64,000 nt of DNA from Nannochloropsis oceanica (lineage: Eukaryota; Sar; Eustigmatophyceae; Eustigmatales; Monodopsidaceae), in contig CP038130.1 of NCBI GenBank assembly GCA_004519485.1, positions 744,001 to 808,000 of the forward strand. Direction: 5' to 3'. Below the pieces are notes generated by a model, which made no database searches, was not told where the DNA came from, and worked only from the letters and a program-made list of their open reading frames with translations. The translations under genes were made by a program, and so were the position numbers. Below, one piece after another: positions 11,949 to 24,533 of this stretch (its first letter is position 1; every line of letters starts with the position of its first letter).

Positions 11949-13719
11949 ATGATACGCTCATCGTCTTCCCTTTTTTCAGTTTGCTGGGAATCCTATTGTA
12001 GGCGATCTCCGAATCTGACTTATTCCTCCTCCCATACCCTTTCGCCAAAACACATAGGCACAGGCAAAACAAAGATGCCACCAACTGACGGTTTCGCCTC
12101 AGAGTCCTTCTCCTGCCCCATGATCATGCTGTTGTGGTCGTGGGTAATCTTTTGCTGTACCAGCATGATCCTCCACCATTTCCCATCCCTGCTGCACCGC
12201 CCGAAGCGGCGTATTCAGAGCAACAGCACAGTTGCTGAGACTAGGCCGGCGGTGGCGGCTACCATGCCTGCAGAGCGTCATAATCCGGGTGTTACACCCG
12301 TATCAGATGTAAAGGTGGCGAGTCGCCCGATCGACCCACGCTTTTGCGTGCAGCACATTGCCCATAGAGGGTGTCGTAAAGAAGGCATACCTGAAAATAC
12401 GCTGACGGCTTTTGCTCACGCCGTTGCCGCCGGGTGCGACGTGATTGAACTGGATGTGTGGTTGACAATAGATGAGCGGGTGGTCGTCTTTCACGACTCA
12501 GATTTGGAGCGCATGTGCGGGACACAAGCCGCAGCAGCAGCTGCAGCGACAGTGGCTGCTAGGAGAGCAGTTTCCGCCAATGCGAAGCAGGAGCAAGGGC
12601 AGAAGGAAAACATAGGCGTATCGGATTTGAATTATGATGAGCTACCAAAAATCAAATTAAACGGTGAGCATTGGGCGGTAAATGACAAGAACCGGAAGCA
12701 CGCCTGCAGGATCCCTCTCTTTTCCGAAGTCCTCGAACTCATCCCACTTGACAAGCCTATGATCGTCGAGGTTAAGCAGCGGGACCCGGTGAGTAAAAGA
12801 TAGGATAGAGAAATCGTATGTATGGGCTTATAAAACGACATTGCACTACGGAGGGCATGGAATGCTCCTTTCAATCTGTTACTCCCATTCATCTTCTCTT
12901 CTCGTTCATTAGATTCTCATCCGGAAGGTGCACGACATGATCCTCAACAAGGGTCGGCGTGATCAGACAATTTGGTTTAGTCTTGCAGAAGATATCAATG
13001 CAGACCTCCGCGCCTATGACCCCACCATCCCAAATATTACCTCCGTCTTGGGCATGCTTAAGGTAAATAGATCAGCCTGTGTGTGCATCTCCCTGTCCCC
13101 ACTTCTTTCCTCCTTGTCGCCCGTGTGGCGTCAACTTTTTCTGAGGAATAAAAGCGCTCACTCACTCCTCTTATTTACATTCAACCACAAAATGTTCAGT
13201 GCATTTTGCTCTATTACACGGGCCTCCTGCCTTTCGTTCGCCTGGATTCAGACATTCTCGGCATTCCCGTTGATCACGTTGACTATGCCCGTGTCCGAGA
13301 GCAAAAAGCTCTTAAAGCCCTCCCTGATGCGCTGTGCTGGGTCTTAGCTTTTGTCCTAGGCGGAAAGCCGCCATTGGCGCTCATCCCCCCCGGACTTTTC
13401 AAGCATTTGCGGGCGCGGGGAATCCCAATTTTTTTCTTAGGAGTCAACGATGAGGAGAACCTGAAGGTAAGAGAAGCGGGAGGCGGGATATCGCGGAAAT
13501 CAGTTGTACCTATTCTTTCCGTTGAGAAGTCATTAAAAACAGCTTCCCTTGTATGCCGTGTGCAGATTGTGACTGACTTTTCTCCTATCGCGCGTTGTCA
13601 CTTTTGCCCCCCTCGTACAGGTGGCTGAGTGGGCAGGATCGACCGCTGTGCTGACCGACAGGCCCCAATGGCTAAGAAAATGCATGGCGGATGGTAAAGT
13701 GGCTTTGAAGCGACTCTGA
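11949..13719 (+). CDS. Glycerophosphodiester phosphodiesterase, membrane-anchored
   Basis: Hydrolyses glycerophosphodiesters or lysophospholipids to glycerol-3-phosphate-type products and an alcohol (GDPD family). Exons 11949-12788, 12913-13062, 13200-13466, 13621-13719, all phase 0; 450 residues from the first in-frame ATG, or 408 from the ATG at 12075. The later start puts a hydrophobic anchor (MIMLLWSWVIFCCTSMILHHF) near the N-terminus, as in animal GDE4/GDE7, so I slightly prefer it. Catalytic signature seen: IAHRG ... PENTLTAF ... VIELDVW ... VVVFHDSDLERMCG, a central VEVKQ, and C-terminal LTDRPQWLRK. An Ala-rich insert (residues about 195-220) interrupts the domain between HD and the YDELPKI loop. 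Subclass and substrate (GDPD versus lysophospholipase D) are inferred only from topology. Confidence 0.9.
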
Positions 13720-14241
13720 GTGTGGATTGGAGTGTGTGTATATGCTGTACCTGTACCTTAACGTGTGCAATAGGGGAAGGGAAAGAGCTACAAGATGCGA
13801 GACAATAAAAGACTGAATTGAAATCATGGCGTAAGTATACTCGCTTCTTTCCTTTGTGTTGGGGCTTGAATCATACGTTCATATTTTATGTGGAGATGGT
13901 CGATTCTTGTATGATCGACTTTTCGCGAAATCGATTTAAGCCCCACTTTTCGTAAGTTGAAGCAAGACGTCATCGCAACTGAGGCATGATTTTGTCACAT
14001 CTCTACAGACACACTGACCCGCCCGCCCTATTTAAATACCACTAGCAGCTACGCAGACCCGTCACCATCATCTCCATCCCACAGGCCTACATTTTGTGAG
14101 ACACTTTTCCCCCAAGCGTCAGCTTGCAATATCAGATAGGCCTAGGCCGTCATATGCTCCTGCCTACGAACGGACACTGGCTTTGCTGCTTTGCTTTGCG
14201 CAGCCACCCAGAAGTACCCCAGAGGGCTCTGACCTCTGCCC
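13720..14241. other. Intergenic region
   Basis: 3' flank of the phosphodiesterase and promoter/5' UTR of the SPX-MFS gene. A short inverted repeat around GATCGACTTTTCGCGAAATCGAT (about 13910-13935) is visible; no gene seen. Confidence 0.5.
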
Positions 14242-17200
14242 ATGGTTCGCTTCGAGAAGTTTCTTAATGCCTCGAAGGAGCTGGAGTGGGAGAGTTATTA
14301 TATAGCCTACGGGGAACTGAAGATAGTGCTTCGCGACTCGGAATACAAGCGAAAACTACTAACCAAAATGCGAGCCTCGAACGACACCAATTTGCTCGGC
14401 CAGTCGCAGCACAGCAATGAAAACATTTGGATGCTCGAAACTACCGGACAATCCATGTCGGCTGATGCCCTGGAGGACACTTTTTCCAAGGTAATGGTTG
14501 CAAGCTGAATATTCAGCCTGATCCCTTGCCCCACATTCCCTCCCTCCTTCCACCCACAAGATAAAGACTTCTTAAATTAGCCATAAATTCCTTCCACACC
14601 CAAAGTTTCTCGACCGCGAGGTGGAGAAGGTGGTTATCTTTTTCCTCAAGGCCCAGGGGGACATCGCGAGCAAGCTCCTCCTCCTCCGACTGCGAATGCG
14701 AGCCCTAGGGCCTGTCGAGGACTGTAGGACGGAAAGTCGCGATGACAACCACCATCGAGGGGAGCGGGCAGACAGCATGAACACCAGAAAGAGTTGTATA
14801 CTAAAGTCACTTGTGCCGACTACTCCGACGACATCCATATATCGACGCCGCATGTACGTGGAGTGGGGAGAGAGGGAGGGAAGGAAATCACCGGCCTTGG
14901 AGCTAATCTCGCTAATGTATCCTACTAGATAACGAAAGGGTTCTCGACACATTCCTCAGCCCAACACTTCCATTTCACACCCCATGGGCTGGCCTCTCTT
15001 TGCCCTCCTGTCTCACGCCCCCCACCGCTCTCGACAACTTATGCCCTCCCTTGGCCTCCAACCACCCCTCCTCCCTCCCATCCCCCTTCTCACAGGACCG
15101 TTACCCCTAGCGACCTGACAGATCAGTACCAAGACATTTGTATGCAGCTCACCAAGTTGCTACGTTTCGTGGAAATCAACGCAGACGCCGTTCGTAAAAT
15201 TTTGAAAAAGCATGACCGACGTCTCCTGACCGATGACCAGGCCCTCGGGTCCTACCTCACAACGCGTGTCTCTCGAAATCCCGACAGTCACTTGCGACAA
15301 CTATTTTGGCACAATGGTTTGAATGCAATTGTCTCAAGTTTGAAAGGCGTGATTGAGGAGATGCCGGCCAACTGTCGGACGTTGCAGGACAGCTATGGTA
15401 GGCGTGCGTCTGTAGTAGACAAGGAGGGAGAGGGAGAGGTGGAGACAGCAAGAAATAAAGGGAGGGGTTGGTGGTCCGATTTACCTGGCAGTGGCTTTTT
15501 CACGACATTATGTATGTCTGGGCAATGCTAATCATTCCATTTTATGGTCTCACTAGCACTCAATGTCCTCTTTCCTGTCCTTTCCCTCCCACCCCTCCCT
15601 CCCTCCTTAACTTTCTCACCAGCCATCCACGTCCAAGACAAAGAGGCCATCGAAAGCATGGTTGGGGCATTTGAGAAAGTGCAAAAAGCCCGTGCACAAG
15701 TCCGCCGGAAAACCACCGCCTTCACTAATTTCCTCTCTCTCAAGCCATTAATTTTTGATCAAGAAGAGTTGGAGATAGGAGACATACATGACCTCCTCCC
15801 TATGATTCCCCACGGACTGTCCGTCTGGCTGAACATCGCGCAGATCTTTCTTTCGACAGTTAATAACTACATCACCGTGCCAACGACTAATAAATATGCT
15901 GAGAATTTGGGCTTGGATCCGGCCTATAGTGGTATCATCATTGGTATGAGCCCTCTCGCGCAGATATTCTCAGCATTCCTGTTTTCATATTGGAGGTATG
16001 TTTTTAGGTGAATAGAGAGGAGGCAGGTGATAAAAACCGATAATAGGCAAAGATTTATATATCTTCTTTGTGGGATTTCACTCCGTACTTCCTTTTGATC
16101 TTCCCTTGCTTCTTCTCTTCCTCCCTAAACAGCAACTACGCCTTCAAAATGCCTCTCCTCGTCTCTTGCGTGCTCCAGCTGATCGGCAATATCTTCTACG
16201 GCACTGCCATCGGCTTCAACAGCCTACCCATGCTCCTATTAGGACGTTTCTTGGGCGGAGCAGGCACCGCCGAGGCTGTCAATCGAAGATTCATTGCTGA
16301 TGTAATTCCTCCTAACGAACGGACTGGTGCTTCTGTGGCTTTTGTAACTGCCTCGGCTCTTGGTATGTCGGCGGGTCCTGCATTGGCTGCTGTCTTGTTT
16401 CCGATCCATTTCCATGTGGGTCGATTTCCAATAATCAACTCGACGGCCCCTGCTTGGTTGATGTTTTTTTTATGGGGTATTTTCATTGTTGTCATGGCGA
16501 TTTGCTTTCGAGAGCCCCAACATCGGCACAAAAACTGCCATAAAAAACATATGCACCACCATCACTACACCTCCCGCAATCCTCTACCTCCGCCAGCTGT
16601 GCATGCTGAGGAGGAGCAAGGCAACAGTGAACGGCGTGCCCTGGTTGTACACAGCCGTGACGAAGGAGGAGGTGTGAACTACGGCGGCGTCTCCTGTCTC
16701 CCTCCTTCCAAAGTAGAGGAGCAAGTAGGCCCCGCAGACCCCCCCAACTATTTCACGTCACCTTCCTCGACCATAACTTTAAATGTCAGCAACGATACAG
16801 ATGGATCAACAGGATGGACACGTACTTCTAACATACAGGAATTCCGTCATCCCCTTGCGAAGATTCACCCGATTTTGCTCCTCGTTTGGCGGAACAAGCC
16901 CTTGATGATTACGCTGGCCGTATATTTCCTCATTGAGATTGCCGATGAGATCATTTTGTCCTCTGCTGGGTTGATTGCTACGTCTTATTTTAATTGGACC
17001 ATTAGTCATGTGGGAGCTTTTATGGCTATGCTGGGCTTGATGGTCTTGCCGGCTAATTTTTTGGTGGGTGCCGTGTCGGAAAGCGGGTACGAGGATAGAA
17101 CAATCATTGTTACATCTCAAGCGATTACGATTGCGGGGCTTTTGGTGATACTTTCATACTGGGGGGAGTATAATGAGTTTCAATTTGTGGCCGGGACGAG

Positions 17201-17468
17201 TGTTATCTTTGTAGCGGTGGCGGTGATGGAGGGGGTGGATACCTCGTTGATGAGTAAGGTGATCCCGCCGGTATTGTCGAGGGGGACATTCAATTCCGGT
17301 TTGTTAGCGGTACAGATTGGAATGGTGGCCAAGGCGTTGGGGGATGGATTGATAACAGTGATTGGACTGAGTGCGGATGACCTGATTAATGGTCTTTATA
17401 TCCCTATCTTGATAATCTCAGTGGGATTGTTGTTGATTTGTATGAGATATTTTAAGCATATGTCTTAG
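14242..17468 (+). CDS. SPX-MFS vacuolar phosphate transporter
   Basis: Exons 14242-14490, 14606-14853, 15096-15397, 15623-15995, 16133-17468; 835 residues. The N-terminus MVRFEKFLNASKELEWESYY is a classic SPX start, and RKILKKHDRR (exon 3) is the SPX helix whose lysines bind inositol pyrophosphates in characterised members. A linker then leads into a major-facilitator domain with about ten or more hydrophobic helices (VWLNIAQIFLSTVNNYITVPT ... LLLGRFLGGAGTAEAVNRR ... VYFLIEIADEIILSS). A ~110-residue hydrophilic His/Ser-rich loop separates the two halves. Plant PHT5/VPT proteins of this architecture load phosphate into the vacuole, and polyphosphate or vacuolar Pi storage is the likely role here. 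The conserved SPX lysines suggest activity tuned by phosphate status. Splice phases 0, 2, 1, 2 all keep frame, supporting the model. Confidence 0.93.
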
Positions 17469-18083
17469 GACAAAGGAAAAATGTGAAAACTGCTGCGCCG
17501 CTCCTTTGCTACCGCCGCTGTCAACTGCTCTGCGACTGGCATGGGAGATGAGCCGCTTCACCATCTTACCCGGGGGAGGAGGGGGAGGAGGAAAGAGATT
17601 GACCTTGCATTCTTTGCGGAGAAAATTAAGCGCTTAAAGGCGCATGCATAGTTTATTCTTAATCAATCTTTTGAAAAAAAAAGGAAAACTTTATGCAACA
17701 AGGAAAAGAACGAACGCAGAGAAAGTACAACTCCATCAGCAAACAAGAAAAAATTGAAAAATCGCATGCATTTTCCTTCTTCTCGTCCTCTCTTTCTTTT
17801 TACTTAAATTGTTTTGTTGTTCTTTTCATTTCTCTCTCATTTCCTTCTTCCTTCGAACATTCTCTGCGAGACTCATTTTACATACAAAGTGTTCGCGAAT
17901 AAAATTATGTTTCTTTGTCGCTGTCAGCGAAGCGCCCTGCCCTTTCAAAAAACACAGAAGAAGAAAATTACCACCACGGTTCACGAGGCAAACTGGACTT
18001 TTCTCCTTTCTCTGATTTTTCTTCGATGGCACCCAGCAGGCTGCAGCTCAGAGACTCCGACCGGATGGAAAAAATACGCTCTT

Positions 18084-18115
<32 letters not shown>

Positions 18116-18273
18116 TCTTTGTTGTTTACGACAATCCATCACACACATAATCGACGAGGTAGTACAATTTATAAGCCCTCCTCTCCCCCTTCTTCTCCGC
18201 TTCCTCTTCCTTCATCTCCTCCTCCTCTTCCTCCTCTTTTATTCTCTTTTCCTCCTCCTTCATCTCCAACTCC
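17469..18273. other. Convergent intergenic region, CT-rich
   Basis: Lies between the 3' ends of the SPX-MFS and BAR-SH3 genes. Holds A-rich then T/C-rich low-complexity DNA with a CT run at about 18079-18119. Long open frames here are compositional, with no recognisable protein. Confidence 0.6.
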
Positions 18274-20377
18274 TTACACAAGCAACTCCACATAGTTTGC
18301 CGGGATCGACCCCACCTTTCCATTCAACCTTGCCTCCCACCACCCCGAATCATCCTTCGTCAGAATTTCCAACAAGTCGCCCACCACGAATCCCAACTCC
18401 GTCTCGTCCTCTGGTTCATTATCGTACAACGCCCGCGCCATCACCGGTGGCGTCGGCGAGGCATCAACAGCAGCAACAGCAGCAACCTCCAACGGGACAG
18501 TCTCGTCAAATTTCGCTGCGCCAGAGCTCGAGTCCATCGTTTCATACCCGTCTGCGACTCCCTGATTTCCCGCTGCTGCTGTCAAATTCCCTCCTTTGTT
18601 TGCCTCTACCCCACCAACCGATTGTCGGTTGAAAAAATTCGTGAAAACATTTCCACCCCCCCCACTGCTACTGCTCCTGCTGGCTGTCGTCACATTAACC
18701 CCCCCCACTTCACCTCCGTCTCCCCCATCCCTTTGACTCAAAACCATGCTGTTGCTCGTTTCCGGCTTCTCGGAACTCTTAGGTGGGCTCGTTGCCCCAT
18801 TTCCCCCTCCATTGTTCCCATCCTGCCCACCAGCCGCCATATTATACTGGTCCACAACTGACGGCCCCGGCGGCGTTGACTTGAACGGCGCGCCATCAGC
18901 AGATGTAGTGGGCGAGGGAGGGGTGCGAGGTGTAAAGTTATTCGTGACTGCCTTCACCATTTTTCCCATCTGTGACATCTCGACAGGTCGTGCTTCAGGT
19001 CCTCCCTCAGCCACAAGCGCCTTGATCTGCTTTTGTAACGAAATCACCTTCTCCTCCTCCGGCAAGGCCCCCAAAAGCTGCGCGAGATGTTCGCCAGTCC
19101 GTGTGAATAGTTCCACCTGACTCACAATTGCTGCCCTCATAGCGTTCTCCAACAACTCATCCCTCATCAGCTTCGCTTTGATCATTTCCTCTTTGATCTT
19201 GGAGTTTTGGCGTCGGTACCTGTCTTCCGCCGCGTGGAGCTTGCTCTGAATCTGGTACAATGCCTTTTCCACTTCCGCCAAACGCGGGTTCGGACCCCCA
19301 TTCGCAGAGGGGGGAGCAGCTGCATATTTCGCCTGCTTGTCCTGCAAGCTGTTGAAACGACGGCGGTACGAGTCATAATCCTTCACATAGGCCTCCCTCA
19401 AGTCCGCTTCATGTTGAATCTCGGGGACTACTTCAGAGACGAACGCTCGCAAGGGGGTCAGGCCTTGATCGAGCCACATTTTGGTGGTGGAGCGACGGAC
19501 CGCTTCATTGCAATGCCACCAGGCTTGTTTGTACTGCGCGGCGGCGGGGTGGGAGCGGAGGGCGCTAGGGGTGCCTGGGGGCCTAAGGAAGAGGGAAGGA
19601 GTTAGGGAAGGACGTCTTGATGATTGATTGGATTTGCAAGTATCGGGGAGGATTCAACGCGCAATGCAACTCCCTTTCCCTTTCCCTCTCCACCTAAGGC
19701 TCACTCAGTGGTCCATCAGCCGCACCCAGAAGTATTCATACACTGCTCCCAAGATCCATCCTCACTCTACACAAGTGTCTGCCCGTGTCCAAGCTCTCCT
19801 TCCCTCCCTCCTTCTCACCAATCCATCATCAGCCGCCCCCAATAGTACTCATACGCCGTGCCGCCCAAATCCACTCCTGTCCCGTACAGATCCCTACTCT
19901 TATCCAAGAATGCACCCATCCCTTGACTGAGCTCCCCAAGCTCGCGAATTGTACGGTCGAAGCGTCGTTTGCAGTCTTCGAATTCCGTGTCAATTGTCCC
20001 ATCGGAGACGCCGATTTTCTGGGGGATAAAGGATACGAAAAGTTAGTGATGGAAATGTGTCATCAGCATCGCTCACTTGAGGAGATGCTTGGAGTCCAAG
20101 GTCAGGGGGAACAGTGGGAGCAGCACGAAGCATGGGCCTAGGGCTTGCTAGACTCGCCCCCAAGAGGGCAATTACAGAGGGCGGCCATCAGGAGGAAACG
20201 TAGTTCGGGGAGAAAAGTCAGAGGGCTCCATATAGTCTAGCCACACACACTCGCATGGGGCCCAACACTGCTCGCAAGCTTCTCTTCCCCCGCCCTCCCC
20301 TCACAACAGGCTTCCTCTTTTCCTACCTGGAAAATGGCCTCAACACTTCGGCGCTTGATGGCCTTCATCTTCTTCAT
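18274..20377 (-). CDS. BAR-like domain plus SH3 domain protein (endophilin/amphiphysin-like)
   Basis: Minus-strand exons 20327-20377, 19819-20018, 18274-19582; 519 residues. Start MKKMKAIKRRSVEAIFQ, then a helical, charged region of about 230 residues (FEDCKRRFDRTIRELGELSQGMGAFLDKSRDLYG ... EVEKALYQIQSKLHAAEDRYRRQNSKIKEEM ... VSQVELFTRTGEHLAQLLG) in the pattern of BAR domains, which sense or shape curved membranes. A ~230-residue Gly/Ser/Pro-rich linker follows, and the last ~55 residues are a good SH3 domain (ARALYDNEPEDETELGF ... GWWEARL ... GSIPANYVELL) that should bind proline-rich partners. The architecture suggests endocytosis or vesicle budding. The first 17 codons sit alone in exon 1, behind a 308-bp intron. 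The BAR assignment rests on helix pattern and domain order; the SH3 is certain. Confidence 0.85.
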
Positions 20378-20970
20378 GACAGTAGGTCTATATACAGACG
20401 GACGGATGTGATGCGTGGATTGAGTACGAGGAACATGGAGCTGTCGCACGTCCGGCTTGCTGGTCGTCCAATCAGAAGCAGAGGGTACATGACAATGATG
20501 GGGGGTAGGGCAAGACACTTACTTGGGAGGAGCCTCGTCCATGATTGGCTGTTACTGGTCGTGAAAAAATATCAACGTGCTTGTTCGCGTGCTTGTGGTG
20601 GTCCTCGGTGCCCTACGTTAGATGTGGGTGTACGCAGTGGATTAGGACAAAATAGCAGGACGAAGGGTGAGGCCCATGGCCCAAGTAATGATGCATATGT
20701 TGTGTCGTGGGACTGATGGTGATCAGAGCCGCCACCCCCACCACTTGCATAACTTGGGGAAGTCGTTGTTTATCATCGTGAAGATTGCGATTGTGTGCTT
20801 GTGCTGCTGTTTGGTTGAGTTGGAGGCAGGAAGCCCAGCAACAAACAAATTTGAGGAGCCGTTGCGCGAGCGTGCGAAGTGCGAAGCCTCTCATAGAGGT
20901 CGAGACCAACGTCGAGACCCGAGCCGCATTTTATCAACTACAAACTCCCTAAGCTACACAATTACAGGCC
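20378..20970. other. Divergent promoter region
   Basis: 593 bases between the start codons of the BAR-SH3 gene (minus) and the nucleotidase gene (plus). No gene seen; it must carry the promoters of both. Confidence 0.5.
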
Positions 20971-22372
20971 ATGGTCCGCCTTCCCTCAGCCCTCCGTCTC
21001 CTCCTACTAACCCTTGCCATCGTTGCTCCACCGGTCATGACATTCTTTCAAGGAAGCAGGCCATCCCTTCGTTTCCCTTGTGCAGGGAGAAGCTCTCACA
21101 CTCGCCGCCGGCTGTGCATGTCCTCGACCAAACTCCAAGACGAACTTGCTGTAGCCATTCAGGCGGCACGCAAGGCCGGCATTGCCGCCAAGGGCCTTCA
21201 AAAAACTCTGCTCGAAGCCAAGGGCGCAGTAATTCAGAAGTCAGACAGCTCGCCAGTCACAATTGCAGACTATAGTGCCCAGGCCTTGGTGGTTGAAGGT
21301 CTCCGCGCCGCCTTTCCCGCTGACCAGGTGGTCGCAGAAGAGACCTCAGGCATGTTGCGACAAGATCGAGCGACTCTTGCGGCCGTCAGAGGCGTGGTCT
21401 GCCGAGAAAGTGGCAATCCCGCGCTCACCGAGGAGGAGTTGTGTGGCGTGTTAGATCACGGCACGACGCCGAGGGCACGGTAAGAGTTTAATAGGAAAAG
21501 GAGGGAAGGAAGGGATAGAGGGAGATTGAACGATTATCTTGGTTTTATATCAAGGCATGACACTTTGAAATTGTTTTCAACGTCCCGTTATCTCATGCCA
21601 ACCGCTTCCTCTTCCTCTTCCCTCTTCCTTACAATCCCTCCACAAAAATCACACACATCGAAGCACATGGATCCTCGACCCCATCGATGGTACGAAAGGT
21701 TTTATCCGCGGACAGCACTTCTGTGTCGCATTGAGCTTGGCTCTGGAAGGGAAGCCCGTCCTCGGAGTGCTTGCTTGCCCAAACGTTCCTTTCCAAAGAA
21801 ACAGGGCTAACGGCGCAGCTATTGGGGATGGCTGCGTTTTTTTCGCTGTCGAAGGCCAAGGTGCTTTCATGCTCCCCTTGCAGACTGATAGTAGCAGTTT
21901 GCCCCTCGCAGACGAAATTGCACAGGCGACGCCTATTCACGTAAGTGAAGTAGCCATGGGCACGGAAGCCAAGTTTTTTGAGTCGGCTGAGGCGGTCCAT
22001 TCTTCTCATTCCGCCGCAGGGCAAGTCAGCACGGCGTTGGGTATGAAGGAGGCACCGGTGCGATTGGACAGTCAGTGTAAGTATGGAATGCTTGCGCGAG
22101 GGGAGGGAGAGGTTATGTTAAGGTTGCCGAAGCTTGGGTATGTGGAGAACATTTGGGACCATGCGCCGGCGTTCGTGGTGATAAGGGAGGCGGGGGGGAA
22201 GGTAACAGACACGGAAGGGAAGGAGTTGGATTTTAGCGCCGGGTGTAGGACGGGAGATGGGAAGATGGAAAGGAGGGTGACAGGGATTGTGACGACGAAC
22301 GGACGCTTGCATGTACAGGTGCTGGAAGCATTGAGTAGGTGTTGGCCACCGGTGGCAGAGGACAGAGGGTAG
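20971..22372 (+). CDS. SAL1: 3'(2'),5'-bisphosphate nucleotidase (SAL1/HAL2 type)
   Basis: Li+-sensitive Mg-dependent phosphatase family that turns 3'-phosphoadenosine 5'-phosphate (the by-product of sulfation) into AMP, and in plants feeds retrograde plastid stress signalling. Exons 20971-21479 and 21664-22372; 405 residues. Metal-site motifs: VVAEET, then WILDPIDGTKGF (built across the splice junction) and IWDHAPAFVVIREAGG. N-terminal LRLLLLTLAIVAPPVMT-FFQ is a signal peptide followed by Phe, compatible with heterokont plastid import, which fits the plastid location of plant SAL1. The family also includes inositol polyphosphate 1-phosphatases; the DPIDGTKGF and CVALSLALEGKPVLGVLACPN context favours the HAL2 branch. 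Divergent from the BAR-SH3 gene, convergent with the epimerase. Confidence 0.9.
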
Positions 22373-22698
22373 GGGGAGGAGAAGAAGGAAGAGAGGGAGG
22401 GAGGGAGGGAGGGAGGGAGGAAGAGGAGGAGGGTAAAAGCAGGTAAATTAAATAGGTGAATGATCTCGGATTATCACGTTTTTGTTGTCCTCGTTTTTAC
22501 CCTGTGCTCCTACTTGACTTGCAGATGTTGGAAGCAAAACAGGTTGCATGATGAAAAGCGAGGTCCACCTCTTTTTCCCTTTTTACTATACTGAGGCATG
22601 GTCCTACAGCAAAAAAACTCCCACCAGTATCAGCGTCAGTCCTCTCTCCACTCCTAGACCAATATCTTTCCCTCAATCAACTCCTGTTCCGGCTGCAT
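22373..22698. other. Short convergent intergenic region with GGGA repeat
   Basis: Contains a GGGA tetranucleotide tract around 22393-22422 just after the nucleotidase stop codon; nothing else seen. Confidence 0.7.
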
Positions 22699-23779
22699 TC
22701 AGCCCGCCCTGGAACTAATCTTCATCTCCCCCACCCACTCCGACCCACCCTCGACCGTAACCGGCTTGGAGACTGCCCCGCTTTCTACGCACACAAAGCT
22801 CTTGTACCCCATGCCATCATTCCCCACCGGGGCCCACAAAATATAATCATTCCATCCCTTCACATGCTCCACCGTCGTGCGGACTCGCCGCGCCTTGTCA
22901 TGCAGCGCCATGGGGCCTTTAAAGTCCGGAATGACACCTTCCAAAAACTTCGTTATTCCCATTTCCGATGCCGGCAACGGCGCAGACACAAAGGGGTCCT
23001 GGGTCTTGTCTACAAAAGTTTTTCCTGACAAACTAGTGCCAATAATTGTTGTTTTGCTTATATCCGACACGCTATAGTAACTGTGCAACGCGCTCGTGAA
23101 ATCCCATGGAGTCTTCCCCGTGTTCTTGGCCGTCAACCGAGTCAGCATGTGGTCGCCCTCCAGACGGACGGTCAAATAAAGCTCGAAGGCCTGGTCCCAA
23201 ATCTTGCGAGATTCCGCCGATTCTTTCAAAACCAATGTCACCTCGGGCTCGGTCATAGACTGTGCGGACACCTCCCAGGGCAGGTTGCGGGCGAATCCGT
23301 GTTGCTGTGCGTTGGGGTAGTGAAGGAGGGATAGGTGTGGAGAGGGTGGAGCAGATGGGCAGGAAAGAGACGAGGAGAGCAAAGTAGCAGAGCCAGTGTG
23401 ATGAGGCTGAAAAGGTGAAAGAGGGAGCTAATATCTCGTCACAAGGGAGATCGAATCGTACCTGGATGGCACCGGGACCAAACTGAGGCCAGCAAATTTG
23501 CAGGCCACCGGCAATGGGCTTAGCCCCGGTGAAGACGGCGTCCGCTCGAATGCCCAGTACCTCGTGAGGGGCCTTGTAGCTGGTGATACAGCCGCCGTGG
23601 AGATGAACCGTGGCGGAATGCCCCGTGGCGTCGTCTGTGAGGACCACACGGTCAAGCGTGTCGAGCGTGGCTTTGCCAGCCAACATGGTCGTGGCGGACG
23701 CGCGGGGAGCCGGAGCCATAAAGAAGGCATTGGCAACGCTGACGCCAACCAGGGCAAAGGCGAGACTGCGCTTGAGCAT
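22699..23779 (-). CDS. Plastid glucose-6-phosphate 1-epimerase
   Basis: Aldose-1-epimerase-like enzyme of the YeaD group, interconverting alpha- and beta-glucose-6-phosphate. Exons 23462-23779 and 22699-23304, phase 0; 307 residues, normal for the family. Motifs: GGLQICWPQFGPGAIQ spliced to QHGFARNLPWEV (catalytic His of the QHGFAR motif), NTGKTPWDFTSALHSYYSV, WNDYILWAP and FVCVESG. The N-terminus MLKRSLAFALVGVSVANA-FFMAPAP is a textbook heterokont bipartite presequence with the ASAFAP-type cleavage site, so a plastid location is strongly suggested. That start was chosen because it gives this presequence; the frame stays open further upstream. Its 3' end is 326 bases from the convergent nucleotidase gene. 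Confidence 0.93.
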
Positions 23780-24533
23780 GGCAACCGGACCCTGTGGTTG
23801 TGTTGGGTATTGAGGGAGAAGACAGGCTAGTAAATAGGCATGAAAGAGTGTTGGCCCTGTCGTACCCAACAACCTCCTGCCTGCACTTCCCCAGGCAAGA
23901 ACCCGAACTCCCTCGATGAACACAAACACCATCTGTTACATGAATGACTGACTCAATGCGCTGAAAATCCTCTCGCGGGTGGAGGACTGGAAAGCGCACT
24001 GCAACATGCATGGGTTTTGGCTCGGCATCGTCGCTGAATCATACGCTCCGTCGCAGGCGCCTGTTGGCGGCTTCAAGGCATTCTTTTGCCACACATGCCA
24101 TGTGGTTCGAAAAAAGCCCTGAAAATTTCAATGAGCTATTCATGCAGCCATGACTGCCCTAGCGAGGAGGCCGTCGGCGCATGAAATCGAGGCGAGAGAG
24201 CCTCAGCAGGCGATCTCTCAGTTCTGGCTGCCTCGTTGGAACGGCAATTACGCCTGGTGCTCTCAGGCATTGAAGACATACCGAATCGTGGGGTCAAGCT
24301 CCCGCCTCCCAAAGAAGCAAAATCAAGGCCTCGCAGGTGAGTCCCATACGCCCCACACGCCCCATCCCAAAGCACGCAGACAAAGATACACCGTGCCATA
24401 CCAACAACAGTGTGCTTTTCTTTTGTATCTTGTTACACTTTTTTATCGATGCCCTTGTAACATTTGTGCACGTTACCTACAAACAAATACTCTCATCCAT
24501 CCTCCCTTCCTTTTCCCTCCCGATGTCTTCCAT
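23780..24533. other. Intergenic region
   Basis: Between the epimerase start and the HECT gene stop, both minus strand. No conserved coding sequence recognised; should hold the epimerase promoter and HECT 3' UTR. Confidence 0.5.

Noticed and set aside
17814-18632. 272-codon plus-strand open frame
   Set aside because: Composition is Ser/Pro/Leu from CT-rich DNA and it runs antisense into the BAR-SH3 coding exon.
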